This document shows, piece after piece, positions 8,887 through 17,333 of a stretch of DNA of 64,000 nt. The DNA comes from Sphingomonas psychrotolerans. Lineage in GTDB: Bacteria; Pseudomonadota; Alphaproteobacteria; Sphingomonadales; Sphingomonadaceae. The notes under the pieces are model-generated. The model did no database searches. It was not told where the DNA came from and saw only the letters and a program-made list of their open reading frames with translations. The position numbers and the translations under genes are program-made. The DNA is taken from positions 4,533,501 to 4,597,500 of the forward strand of contig NZ_CP024923.1 in NCBI RefSeq assembly GCF_002796605.1. The letters are read 5' to 3'. Numbering within the stretch: the stretch's first letter is position 1; each line of letters begins with the position of its first letter.

Positions 8887-9498
8887 TCAGCTCGCGTATT
8901 TTACCGTGCAGCCATAAGGCCGGCTCTGGGCCACCGACACCGGCTTGCCCGCGCGAAGCTCGCCCAGCGCTGCGAGGACATGGTTGCGCGCGGTGGCGAT
9001 GTCGGCCTTGTCGGCGGTCGGCTTGTCGTCGATCGCGCCGTTATAGGCCAGCCGCCCCTTGCCATCGATGATGTACAGATGCGGCGTGGTCTTCGCGCCA
9101 TAGCCCTTGCCGACCAATCCCTGCGGATCGAGCAGATAGGCGCTGGGCTTTGCGCCTTGCGCCGCCACGAATTGTTGCGCCTCGGGGCCGTTCATATGGC
9201 CCTGCTTGCCGGGCGCGCCCGAATTGATCGTCAGCCACACCGCGCCCTGCGCCACTGCCGCGGCCTGGGTCTTCTGCATGTTGCCGCTCTCATAATGCTT
9301 CTTCACGAAGGGGCAGCCGGGGTTGTTCCATTCGAGCACGACCGTCTTGCCGCGGAATTGCGAGAGATCGACGATCTTGCCGTGCATGTCATAGGCGCGG
9401 AAATTGGGGACGGCAGTTCCCACCGCCGGTTCGGCGGCGAGGGGGACGGCACTGGCCACGCAGGCCACGGCGATCCCGGCAACGATCCACTTGCTCAT
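8887..9498 (-). CDS. Exported thioredoxin-fold protein (AhpC/TSA-like redoxin)
   Basis: A 203-residue protein with a signal peptide (core VAGIAVACVASAVPLAA) and a redoxin domain. The strand-turn-Cys motif is VVLEWNNPGCPFVKKHYESG, so there is a single N-terminal active Cys rather than CXXC. A second Cys sits near the C-terminus in RPYGCTVKY, a feature I associate with this subgroup. The cis-Pro region is KTTPHLYIIDGKG. It probably reduces peroxides or disulfides in the periplasm. It follows the DsbD-like gene by 13 bases on the same strand, which could supply its electrons. The partner and substrate are inferred. Confidence 0.85.
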   Translation of the reverse strand: MSKWIVAGIAVACVASAVPLAAEPAVGTAVPNFRAYDMHGKIVDLSQFRGKTVVLEWNNPGCPFVKKHYESGNMQKTQAAAVAQGAVWLTINSGAPGKQGHMNGPEAQQFVAAQGAKPSAYLLDPQGLVGKGYGAKTTPHLYIIDGKGRLAYNGAIDDKPTADKADIATARNHVLAALGELRAGKPVSVAQSRPYGCTVKYAS

Positions 9499-9511
9499 GT
9501 GCGTCTCCTCG

Positions 9512-11554
9512 TCAGCCCCCGCTCGACAGGTTTCGCAGCATCGCCTGGGTCAGTATTTGCGGCAGGACCTCAGGCTCTGCGCTGCCCGGCTTATACCACA
9601 GATAGAGCGGAACGCCCGCACGATTGTGCCGTTCGATGAAGCGGCCAAGGGCGGGGTCGCCATTGGTCCAGTCGCCGACCAGCACCGCGACCTTGCCCTT
9701 GGCGAAGGCGTCGGCGACCGCTTCGGTCTCGATCGCGCCCTTCTCGTTGACCTTGCAGGTCAGGCACCAGTCGGCAGTGAAATAGGCGAAGACAGGCCGC
9801 CCTGCTGCGCGCAGCTCCGCGAGCCGCACCTCGCTGAATGGCTCGGCGCCGGCCACTGCGGGGCGTTCGGCGCCGACCGGAGCGGGTCGAACCAGCGCCG
9901 CCGCCGCGAGAGCGAGCAGCAGCAACGGCAGCGCAGGCAGCCATGCGTGGCTCGCTCCACGCGCCTGCCGCCGGCCGGCCCACCAAAAGCCGAACGCAGC
10001 GAGCAACGCCGCGCCGAGCCCCAGCGCCATGCCGTCGACTCCCGCCTGCCGCCCCAGCACCCAGGCGAGCGCGAGCGCGGTCAGGAACATCGGAATCGAC
10101 AGGATGCGCCGCAGCGTCGCCATCCAGGCGCCGGGTCTGGGCAGGCGGCGGCGCAACGCGGGCACGAAACCAAGCAGCAGAAAGGGCAAGGCGATGCCGA
10201 GGCCGAGCCCGCCGAACACCGCCAGGGCCGCGGGCCAGGGCAGAATCAGCGCAGTTCCCAACGCGGCGCCCATGAACGGGCCGGCGCAGGGCGTCGCGAC
10301 GAAGGCGGCGAGCGCCCCGGTGAGGAACGCGCCGCCTTGCCCTCGCGCCGCGGCGCGGTTGGCGAAGGCAGGCGCGGGGATCTCGAACAGGCCCGCAAGA
10401 TTGAGCGCGATGGCCGAGGCCAGCAGCAGCAGGAACAGGATCACGCGCGGATCCTGCAGCTGGAAGGCCCAGCCGACCGCGGCGCCGCCGGCGCGCAGGC
10501 CGAGCAGGATGCCGCCGAGCACGAGGCAAGTGAGCACGACCCCGGCAGTATAAGCCAGCGCCTCGCCGCGCGGATTGCCGGCCTCGTCGCCTGCCTTGAC
10601 GAGGCTCAGCGCCTTGAGGCTGAGGATCGGGAAGACGCACGGCATGATGTTGAGGATCACCCCGCCGGCGACCGCGCCGAGAAAGGCGAGCAGCGCAGTA
10701 GTGATCCAGCCGGCCGGTGCGGCACCGGCGGAAGCGGCAGCAACGGTCCCCGGCGCGGCAGAGAGCAGAAATCCCTGGCTGCCGAAGGCGAGCAGGCCCT
10801 CGACCTTGGGCAAGGCGCGTTTCGACGGCGCCTCCACGACGATCCGATCGCCGTCGCGCACCACGCGCTGGGGTGCTGCATAGTCGATCGCGCCGTCGGT
10901 CAGCGGGAAGAAATAGCCTTCGCCCGACAGTGTCGCGGCGGCCGGGAAGGGAATTTCGAGCCGAAAGGTCTTGCCGTCGACCTGATATTTCGCCGGGGTG
11001 CCGAGCGGCCTCGGCAGCGCCGTGCGCCATGTATCGAAGCGGGACCGGCGGTCGGCCGGCACCGCGCCGTCGCCGATCGTCAGCCTGGTCGCGAGCTCGG
11101 CCTTTTCGGGGACGCAGATCTCGTCGGTGCAGACCAGATAGTCTAGCTTGACTCGCACCGGGAGCGCATCGCCGAGCCTGGCATCCGCCGGGACCTTGAG
11201 CGTCACCAGAGGTGCGAACGGGGCCTCGTAGACATAGTTCATCAGCCCGGCGATGATCAGCCGGTGCGGTACCGGATAGCGCAGCGGCCCCGCGCCGGCG
11301 CCCGGCGGCAGCGTCCATGCCGCCTTGGCCGGAAGCCCCGCGTCCCCGGGATTTTCCCAATAGGCATGCCAGCCGGGCTCGGGAGTCGAGGCGAAGGCGA
11401 GCGTGATCTCGCTTCCCGGCGCCGGCCGCTCGCTCTCGGCGATCAGCTCGATCCGGACGTGCGGGCCTCTGTTTTGAACCCCGTCCTGCGCCGATGCCGC
11501 GCCGGCTGCGAACAGCAGCGCGAGCGACATCAACACGAAACGAATCCACGCCAT
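9512..11554 (-). CDS. Thiol:disulfide interchange protein, DsbD/ScsB-like
   Basis: A 680-residue inner-membrane electron carrier that moves reducing power from cytoplasmic thioredoxin to periplasmic acceptors. In order it has a signal peptide (FVLMSLALLFAAGAASAQ), a periplasmic N-terminal domain with Cys in LVCTDEICVPEKAEL, a multi-helix CcdA/DsbD membrane domain (NIMPCVFPILSLKALSLVK and ATPCAGPFMGAALGTAL carry its cysteines), and a C-terminal thioredoxin domain with YFTADWCLTCKVNEKG. The start at 11554 (MAWIRF) was chosen because AGGA lies just upstream and the signal peptide then sits at the N-terminus. A longer frame upstream looks noncoding. The large N-terminal domain favours the ScsB-like branch over classical DsbD. 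Confidence 0.9.
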   Translation of the reverse strand: MAWIRFVLMSLALLFAAGAASAQDGVQNRGPHVRIELIAESERPAPGSEITLAFASTPEPGWHAYWENPGDAGLPAKAAWTLPPGAGAGPLRYPVPHRLIIAGLMNYVYEAPFAPLVTLKVPADARLGDALPVRVKLDYLVCTDEICVPEKAELATRLTIGDGAVPADRRSRFDTWRTALPRPLGTPAKYQVDGKTFRLEIPFPAAATLSGEGYFFPLTDGAIDYAAPQRVVRDGDRIVVEAPSKRALPKVEGLLAFGSQGFLLSAAPGTVAAASAGAAPAGWITTALLAFLGAVAGGVILNIMPCVFPILSLKALSLVKAGDEAGNPRGEALAYTAGVVLTCLVLGGILLGLRAGGAAVGWAFQLQDPRVILFLLLLASAIALNLAGLFEIPAPAFANRAAARGQGGAFLTGALAAFVATPCAGPFMGAALGTALILPWPAALAVFGGLGLGIALPFLLLGFVPALRRRLPRPGAWMATLRRILSIPMFLTALALAWVLGRQAGVDGMALGLGAALLAAFGFWWAGRRQARGASHAWLPALPLLLLALAAAALVRPAPVGAERPAVAGAEPFSEVRLAELRAAGRPVFAYFTADWCLTCKVNEKGAIETEAVADAFAKGKVAVLVGDWTNGDPALGRFIERHNRAGVPLYLWYKPGSAEPEVLPQILTQAMLRNLSSGG

Positions 11555-11628
11555 GCGCCGTCCTTGCCCAGGATCGACCGATCGACAATAGCTGGGCGCG
11601 TAATTCCTCGACTGGAGTCGGCTCCACA

Positions 11629-13266
11629 ATGAAGTTCGTCCTTCCCGCAGCGCTCGCGCTGCTCGCCGCCATGCCAGCAGCGGCCCAGCAGGCGCCGGCA
11701 CCCGCCGCCGCGCCGCAGACTCCGCCGAAACTGCTGGTGGTGATCTCGGTCGACCAGCTTTCGGCCGATCTGTTCGCCGAGTATCGCGGCCAGTTCAGCC
11801 AGGGCTTTGCGCGGCTGCTGTCGGGCGCGGTCTTCCCCTCGGGCTATCAGAGTCACGCCGCGACCGAGACCTGTCCCGGCCATTCGACGATCCTCAGCGG
11901 CGTGCGGCCGGCGCGGACCGGGATCATCGCCAATGACTGGACCGATTTCTCGGCGCCGCGCGAGGACAAGACGGTCTATTGCGCCGAGGACGAGAGCGTG
12001 CCTGGCAGCACTTCGAGCAACTACACCGTCTCGGACAAGCATCTGAAGGTGCCGACGCTCGGCGAGTGGATGAAGCTCGCCGACCCCGGGTCGCGTGTCG
12101 TCTCGGTCGCCGGCAAGGACCGCGCCGCAGTGATGATGGGCGGGCACAAGGTCGACGAATTGTGGTGGTGGGGCGGCAAGGGCTTCGTCTCTTATGCCGG
12201 CCGCGTCGAGCCGGCGATGGTCACGCGCGTGAACGCCAGCGTCACCGAGCGGATCGCCGAAGCACAGGAGCCGATGGAATTGACTCCGTTCTGCCGCGCG
12301 CGGAGCCGCGCCGTGCCGGTGACGCCGACCTTCTCGGTCGGTGACGGGCGGTTCGCGCGCGCCGCGGGCGACGTCAAAGCCTTCCGCACCTCGCCCGAGT
12401 TCGACGAGGCGATCCTCGCGCTTGGCGCCGGGCTCGCCACCGACATGAAGCTGGGGCAGGGGCCGCATACCGATCTGCTGATCCTCGGCGCCTCGGCCAC
12501 CGACTATGTCGGCCATGGTCTCGGCACCGAAGGCAGCGAGATGTGCCTCCAGTTGCAGGCGCTCGATCAGACGATCGGCAAATTGTTTGCGGTGCTCGAC
12601 AGGACCGGCATCGATTATGCCGTGGCGCTGACCGCCGATCATGGCGGGCACGATCTGCCCGAGCGCAACCGCGATCACGCCGCGCCCACGGCCGCGCGGG
12701 TCGATCCGGCGCTGTCGGCAAAGGCGCTGGGCGCCGAGATCGCGACCAAATTGCAGATAGCCGGCCCGACGCTCGTCGGCAGCACGGCGGGCGACGTCTA
12801 TTTCGCTCCGAAGCTCACCAAAGTGCAGCGCGCGGCGGTGCAGGCCGAGGCGATCCGGCGATATTCGGCGCATCCGCAAGTGCAGGCGGTGCTGACGCGT
12901 GCCCAAATCGCCGCCACGTCCGCGCCCAAAGGGCCGCCCGAAACCTGGACCCTGCTCGAGCGCGCGCGCCAATCCTATGATCCGGCGCGTTCGGGCGATC
13001 TCGTCGTCGCGCTCAAGCCGCGGGTGACGCCGATCGCCAGTCCGGGGGCCGGTTATGTCGCGACGCATGGCAGCTTCTGGGACTATGACCGGCGCGTGCC
13101 GATCCTGTTCTGGCGCAAGGGCATGACCGGGTTCGAGCAGCCGCTGTCGGTGGAGACGGTGGACATCGCACCGACGCTTGCCGCGCTGATCGGAGTGAAG
13201 GTGCCGGTGCCGATCGACGGGCGCTGCCTCGATCTCGATTCGGGGGCGGGGAGCACGTGTAAGTAA
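11629..13266 (+). CDS. Exported alkaline phosphatase family protein, PhoK/SPAP-like
   Basis: A 545-residue alkaline-phosphatase-superfamily enzyme with a signal peptide (VLPAALALLAAMPAAAQQ). The residues expected for the threonine-nucleophile PafA/SPAP branch can be read: Asp42 in ISVDQLSADLF, the probable nucleophile Thr81 in ATETCPGHSTILSG, Lys and Arg in AGKDRAAVMMGG, metal ligands in TADHGGHDLPERN, and THGSFWDYDRRVPILFW near the C-terminus. SPAP from Sphingomonas sp. BSAR-1 (PhoK) is a secreted phosphomonoesterase of about this size. It probably releases phosphate from organic phosphates outside the cytoplasm. The ATG at 11629 puts the signal peptide at the start. Confidence 0.88.
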   Translation: MKFVLPAALALLAAMPAAAQQAPAPAAAPQTPPKLLVVISVDQLSADLFAEYRGQFSQGFARLLSGAVFPSGYQSHAATETCPGHSTILSGVRPARTGIIANDWTDFSAPREDKTVYCAEDESVPGSTSSNYTVSDKHLKVPTLGEWMKLADPGSRVVSVAGKDRAAVMMGGHKVDELWWWGGKGFVSYAGRVEPAMVTRVNASVTERIAEAQEPMELTPFCRARSRAVPVTPTFSVGDGRFARAAGDVKAFRTSPEFDEAILALGAGLATDMKLGQGPHTDLLILGASATDYVGHGLGTEGSEMCLQLQALDQTIGKLFAVLDRTGIDYAVALTADHGGHDLPERNRDHAAPTAARVDPALSAKALGAEIATKLQIAGPTLVGSTAGDVYFAPKLTKVQRAAVQAEAIRRYSAHPQVQAVLTRAQIAATSAPKGPPETWTLLERARQSYDPARSGDLVVALKPRVTPIASPGAGYVATHGSFWDYDRRVPILFWRKGMTGFEQPLSVETVDIAPTLAALIGVKVPVPIDGRCLDLDSGAGSTCK

Positions 13267-13271
13267 GTAAA

Positions 13272-13406
13272 TCCCTCTCCCCTTGGGGGAGAGGGAGGGA
13301 CCGAAGTTAGTCGGCGGAAGGATGAGGGGGAGTGAGACTCAGTCCCCCTCATCCTTCCCACGCCTTCGGCGCGGGCCCCTTCCTTCTCCCACAAGGGGAG
13401 AGGGAG
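13272..13406. repeat. Paired inverted repeats, family B
   Basis: Two outer arms, CCCTCTCCCCTTGGGGGAGA and CTCCCACAAGGGGAGAGGGA, surround an inner inverted pair (GGATGAGGGGGA and TCCCCCTCATCC) and a small CGCCTTCGGCG hairpin. The whole 135-bp block can fold on itself. It fills the space between two convergent genes and could terminate both. Confidence 0.8.
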
Positions 13407-14327
13407 CTAACGCCGCTCGAATGCGCGCATGCCGCTCAGGCGGTTGCCGGAAAGCTCGATCGTCGAGCCGCTGAGGTCGGCCACGAAGGCCGGGTTCGGC
13501 GGCGCACCCGGTGCCATGCTCGCGACATTGTCCTCGATGCGCAGGCCCGCAGAGGGATAGGTCCGCCCTTCCGCGGCGACGACGATCAGCCCCGAATGAT
13601 TGTCCTTGCTCTTGCCCTGGACGAAGGTGTTGCGCGCGATCAGCCCGGTACCGCCTTCGGAGAGATCGATCATATAGTTGGTCTTCTTGCCGGCGCTGTC
13701 GTCGAAGCTCGAATCGGTGATGTTGACGCGGCGTGCTCGCAATTTGACGTAATGCCCGCCGGTGCCGCGTTCGAAGCGCGAGCGGGTGACCGAAACCTCG
13801 CCGTCGACCGCGAGATAGATCGCATGGCTGCAATTCTCGGTCTCGCACTGGCCGAGCCCGGCAAAGGTGGTGCGATCGATGCTGATCCGGCGCACGGTCT
13901 CGTGGCCCCCGCCGAGAATGCCTTCCTGGCTGTCGAGGAACATCGAATTGGTGATCGTCAGATCGCCCATCTCGTGGCGGATGCCGGCGCCGTTGCCGTC
14001 GGACACCGCATAGCCCCGAAAGACCACGCCATCGATCGTCGACCCGCGGCCGCGCAGGACGAACCCAGCCTTGTCCTCGCACACTTCCTTCTCGAAGATC
14101 ACGGTGCCCGGCTGGCGCGCCTTGAAAGTGATCTTGCCGCCGGTCTGCACGGTGCACTGGCGATAGGTGCCCGGCGCGATCAAGATCGTCGCATCGTCGT
14201 TGCGGATCGCAGTGACCGCTTCGTCGATCGTGGCATAGCCCTGGCCGGTCTCGGCGACGACGAAGGGGGCGGGACGCTCCTGCGCGGCAGCAGGGGCGGC
14301 GAGGGCGAGAAGCAGGATGGCACGCAT
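13407..14327 (-). CDS. Exported right-handed beta-helix repeat protein
   Basis: A 306-residue protein with a signal peptide (ILLLALAAPAAAQ) followed by irregular beta-helix coils. These appear as repeated short strands ending in Asn/Asp/Gly turns (DLTITNSMFLDSQEGI, RRISIDRTTFAGLGQ, RVNITDSSFDDSAG, GLIARNTFVQG). The N-terminal YATIDEAVTAIRNDDATILI and APGTYRQ are typical of pectate-lyase-like and Pel9A-like folds. Cys pairs may form disulfides (QCETENC). No lyase active site was identified, so enzymatic activity is uncertain. It stands alone, convergent with the phosphatase. Confidence 0.78.
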   Translation of the reverse strand: MRAILLLALAAPAAAQERPAPFVVAETGQGYATIDEAVTAIRNDDATILIAPGTYRQCTVQTGGKITFKARQPGTVIFEKEVCEDKAGFVLRGRGSTIDGVVFRGYAVSDGNGAGIRHEMGDLTITNSMFLDSQEGILGGGHETVRRISIDRTTFAGLGQCETENCSHAIYLAVDGEVSVTRSRFERGTGGHYVKLRARRVNITDSSFDDSAGKKTNYMIDLSEGGTGLIARNTFVQGKSKDNHSGLIVVAAEGRTYPSAGLRIEDNVASMAPGAPPNPAFVADLSGSTIELSGNRLSGMRAFERR

Positions 14328-14397
14328 GATGTTCCTATGCGCCGCGAGATGGAAAGGCCGGGTTAATCGCGAAGGAGGTGCCGGCGCACCACCAGCT

Positions 14398-15276
14398 CTA
14401 CCCCTTCAGCATCTTGATGATGCCCGAGAAATCGAGCGTCGCGCCTTCGCCGTTGACGAATGTCTCGTAGAGCTCCCCGGCGCGGGCGGCCATTGGCGTG
14501 TCGGCGTCGACGCTGGCGGCCGCCTCGAGCGCGAGCTTGAGGTCCTTGAGCATCAGAGCCGCAGCGAACCCGCCCTGATAGTCGCGGTCGGCCGGGGTTT
14601 CCGGCCCGACGCCGGGGACCGGGCAATAACTGGTGATCGACCAGCTCTGGCCCGAGCTCACCGAGGCGATGTCGTAGAGCTTCTGCAAGTCGAGCCCGAG
14701 TTTTTCGGCGAGGGCGAAGCTCTCGCAGGTGGCGACCATCGTCGCGCCGAGCATCATGTTGTTGCAGATCTTGGCGGCCTGGCCCGCGCCGCCGGCGCCG
14801 GCATGGATCACTGCCTTGCCCATGTCCAACAGGAAGGTCTCGGCGCGCGAGAACGCCGCCTCGCTGCCGCCGACCATGAAAGTGAGCGTGCCGGCACTGG
14901 CCGCGGCGATTCCGCCCGAGACCGGTGCATCGACCGCGGTCAGGCCGTGCGCGCCGGCGGCTACGGCGACGCGGCGCGCGGTGGCGACGTCGATCGTCGA
15001 ACAGTCGATCAGGATCGCGCCGGCGTCGGCATGGGGCAGGATGCTGTCGGTATAGACGGCTTCGACATGGCGGCCGGCGGGGAGCATGGTGATCACTGCC
15101 TCCGCGCCGAGGATCGCGGCATTGGCGTCCTCGGCGGGCAGGCAGCCGGCCTTCTTCGCCTTGTCGAGCGCTTCGCCGGAGAGATCGAACGCGCGGACGT
15201 CGTGGCCCGCTTTGGCAAGGTTCGCGGCCATCCCGCCGCCCATATTGCCGAGCCCGATAAATGCGATGCGTGCCAT
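14398..15276 (-). CDS. mmsB: 3-hydroxyisobutyrate dehydrogenase
   Basis: A 292-residue beta-hydroxyacid dehydrogenase that oxidises 3-hydroxyisobutyrate to methylmalonate semialdehyde with NAD+, the penultimate step of valine breakdown. The N-terminal Rossmann motif is IAFIGLGNMGGGMAANLAKA, the substrate-binding signature is DAPVSGGIAAASAGTLTFMV, and the catalytic lysine region is GAGGAGQAAKICNNMMLG. The start at 15276 gives the normal family length. It is the last gene of the valine cluster, separated from the enoyl-CoA hydratase gene by a repeat element. Confidence 0.92.
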   Translation of the reverse strand: MARIAFIGLGNMGGGMAANLAKAGHDVRAFDLSGEALDKAKKAGCLPAEDANAAILGAEAVITMLPAGRHVEAVYTDSILPHADAGAILIDCSTIDVATARRVAVAAGAHGLTAVDAPVSGGIAAASAGTLTFMVGGSEAAFSRAETFLLDMGKAVIHAGAGGAGQAAKICNNMMLGATMVATCESFALAEKLGLDLQKLYDIASVSSGQSWSITSYCPVPGVGPETPADRDYQGGFAAALMLKDLKLALEAAASVDADTPMAARAGELYETFVNGEGATLDFSGIIKMLKG

Positions 15277-15292
15277 GGTCTTCTTCCTTGTT

Positions 15293-15383
15293 CCCCTTCC
15301 GCTTGCGGGAGGGGCTAGGGGAGGGGGCGGTCCTCCCCTTCGTATTTCAGGCCCTCCCCGACCCCTCCCGCAAGCGGAAGGGG
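15293..15383. repeat. Element with perfect 22-bp inverted ends, family B
   Basis: Bases 15293-15314 (CCCCTTCCGCTTGCGGGAGG plus GG) and 15362-15383 are exact reverse complements, flanking about 47 bp. The element lies between the hydratase and mmsB genes in the same operon. It may act as an mRNA hairpin that partly uncouples mmsB. Confidence 0.88.
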
Positions 15384-15408
15384 AGCGCATGAGGCACGAG
15401 CCGGTTGC

Positions 15409-16182
15409 TTACTTCCCCGTCCAGTTGCCCGGGCGCTTCTCGACGAAGGCAGTCATGCCTTCCTTCTGGTCCGCCGTGCCGAACAATGCGTGGAACAGGC
15501 GGCGCTCGAACTGCACGCCCTGGGTCAGGGTCGTCTCATAGGCCGCATTGACCATTTCCTTGTTCGCCAGCACCGCGAGCGGGGCCATGCCGGCGATCGT
15601 CGCGGCGGTCTTCATCGCCTCCTCGACCAGCCCGGCGGCAGGAACGATGCGGGCGACGAGTCCGGCGCGCTCGGCCTCGGCGGCGTCGATCATCCGGCCG
15701 GTGAGGCACATCTCCATCGCCTTGGCCTTGCCGACCGCGCGAGTCAGCCGCTGCGACCCGCCCATGCCGGGCGAAACCGCGAGCTTGATCTCTGGCTGGC
15801 CGAACTTCGCATTGTCGGCGGCGAGGATGAAATCGCACATCATCGCCAGCTCGCAGCCGCCGCCCAGCGCATAGCCGGCGACTGCTGCGATGACCGGCTT
15901 GCGGGTGCGGGTGAAGGCGTCCCAGCCGGCGAAGAAATCATGGCCGTACATGCTGGCAAAGCCCTGCGACTGCATCTCCTTGATGTCGGCGCCGGCGGCG
16001 AAGGCCCTTTCGCTGCCGGTGATCACCGCGCAGCCTTGCGACGTGTCCTTGTCGAACGCGGCCATCGCGTCGAGCAGCTCGGACAGGATCTGGCCGTTGA
16101 GCGCGTTCAATGCCTCTGGGCGATTGAGCGTGACCAGCGTGACTGCGCCGCGCTGCTCGACGAGGATGCTTTGGTAGGCCAT
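15409..16182 (-). CDS. Enoyl-CoA hydratase (valine pathway)
   Basis: A 257-residue crotonase-fold enzyme. The oxyanion-hole segments are [11 protein letters not shown] and [15 protein letters not shown], and the second catalytic Glu is expected in [16 protein letters not shown]. The gene lies among the isobutyryl-CoA genes, so it most likely hydrates methacrylyl-CoA to 3-hydroxyisobutyryl-CoA, although the sequence also resembles general short-chain enoyl-CoA hydratases. The start at 16182 ([12 protein letters not shown]) gives the family length. It follows the 3-hydroxyisobutyryl-CoA hydrolase gene by 10 bases. Confidence 0.9.
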   Translation of the reverse strand: MAYQSILVEQRGAVTLVTLNRPEALNALNGQILSELLDAMAAFDKDTSQGCAVITGSERAFAAGADIKEMQSQGFASMYGHDFFAGWDAFTRTRKPVIAAVAGYALGGGCELAMMCDFILAADNAKFGQPEIKLAVSPGMGGSQRLTRAVGKAKAMEMCLTGRMIDAAEAERAGLVARIVPAAGLVEEAMKTAATIAGMAPLAVLANKEMVNAAYETTLTQGVQFERRLFHALFGTADQKEGMTAFVEKRPGNWTGK

Positions 16183-16192
16183 TTGCACTCCT

Positions 16193-17236
16193 TCAGGCCG
16201 GCGCCCACGCCTGATCCTCCGGCAGGGGCGCGAATATCTGGTCGATGACGTGATCGGTGACGCCTTCGACGGTGGCGGGTTGCCAGCGCGGCGCATTGTC
16301 CTTGTCGACGATCACTGCGCGGACGCCCTCGGCGAAATCGGGGCGCTGGACGACGCGCGTGGCGACGGCGAATTCCTGCCGCATCTCGTCCTCGAAGCTC
16401 GGCATGTGGCGGCCCTCGCGGACGAGATGGAGCGAGACCTTCATCGCCTGCGGGGATTTGGTGGCGAGGATCGCCAATTGCTCCTTGGCCCACAGGCCGG
16501 GATCCATGGCGAGCGCGGCGAGGATCTCCTCGAGCGTGTCGGCGGCGAACAGGCGGTCGATATTATCGATGTCGGCGAGGATCTTCGCCTCGGGTGGTGC
16601 TTCGCAGAGCGCGTCGAGAGCGGCGGCGATCGCCTGCGGGTCGCTGGCGATGTCCGCCTTGGCCCGATCGAGGCGGTCGGCGGAAAGATAGTGCGTGGCG
16701 AGGCCGAGCGCGAGGCAATCGGCGCCGTCGAGCCGGGCGCCGGTCAGCGCGATATATTCGCCGAGATGGCCGGGCAGCCGCGACAGATGCCAGCCGCCGC
16801 CGACATCGGGGAACAGGCCGATCCCGGTCTCGGGCATCGCGAATTTGGTGTTCCCGGTCGCGACGCGGAACTTCGCCGGCACCGCGATGCCGACGCCGCC
16901 GCCCATGGTGATCCCGTCCATGAACGCGACCACCGGCTTGGCATAAGTGAACAGTGCGTGGTTGAGCTGATATTCGACGCGGAAGAAGGCGCGGGCAGCG
17001 GCGCCGTCACCTGCGCCGCTCGTCGCGATCATGCGGATGTCGCCCCCCGCGCAGAAGCCGCGGCCTTCGGCATGGTCGATCAATACCGCTTCGACGGCGG
17101 GATCGGCGCGCCACGCGATGAGTGCGTCGAGCATTTTCGCGCACATCGCAGTGTCGAGCGCGTGGATCGCTTTGGGGCGATTGAGCCGGATGCGGCCGAT
17201 TTGGCCTTCGGTGAAGGTGAGGACGTCGGCGGTCAT
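16193..17236 (-). CDS. 3-hydroxyisobutyryl-CoA hydrolase
   Basis: A 347-residue crotonase-superfamily thioesterase that releases 3-hydroxyisobutyrate from its CoA ester in valine catabolism. The family is recognised by its greater length than hydratases and by [13 protein letters not shown], the glycine-rich [20 protein letters not shown], and [16 protein letters not shown] holding the catalytic Glu region. The start at 17236 (MTADVLTF) has AGGAG about 8 bases upstream. That Shine-Dalgarno sequence lies at the edge of a palindromic repeat (17244-17263), so its accessibility may be affected by folding. Confidence 0.92.
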   Translation of the reverse strand: MTADVLTFTEGQIGRIRLNRPKAIHALDTAMCAKMLDALIAWRADPAVEAVLIDHAEGRGFCAGGDIRMIATSGAGDGAAARAFFRVEYQLNHALFTYAKPVVAFMDGITMGGGVGIAVPAKFRVATGNTKFAMPETGIGLFPDVGGGWHLSRLPGHLGEYIALTGARLDGADCLALGLATHYLSADRLDRAKADIASDPQAIAAALDALCEAPPEAKILADIDNIDRLFAADTLEEILAALAMDPGLWAKEQLAILATKSPQAMKVSLHLVREGRHMPSFEDEMRQEFAVATRVVQRPDFAEGVRAVIVDKDNAPRWQPATVEGVTDHVIDQIFAPLPEDQAWAPA

Positions 17237-17243
17237 GCGTTGT

Positions 17244-17318
17244 GCTCCTGCGAAAGCAGGAGCCCAGGGCGGCAAGCGATGCGCTCGTGACTTTGGGTTC
17301 CTGCTTTCGCAGGAACCC
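17244..17318. repeat. Paired hairpin repeat between valine genes
   Basis: Two small hairpins, GCTCCTGC-GAAA-GCAGGAGC (17244-17263) and GGGTTCCTGC-TTTC-GCAGGAACCC (17295-17318), are inverted relative to one another. This is the same architecture as family A but with a different stem. On the gene strand the first hairpin contributes the AGGAG ribosome-binding site of the hydrolase gene. Confidence 0.8.
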
Positions 17319-17333
17319 GGAGGGTGCGTGTTC

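Noticed and set aside
9404..11146. A 580-codon open frame antisense to the DsbD-like gene
   Set aside because: The product is low-complexity Arg/Gln/Glu/Ala, and the opposite strand encodes a protein with clear domains and membrane helices.
13272..13406. Insertion sequence remnant
   Set aside because: No transposase fragment or target duplication was seen; it fits a paired REP-like element better.
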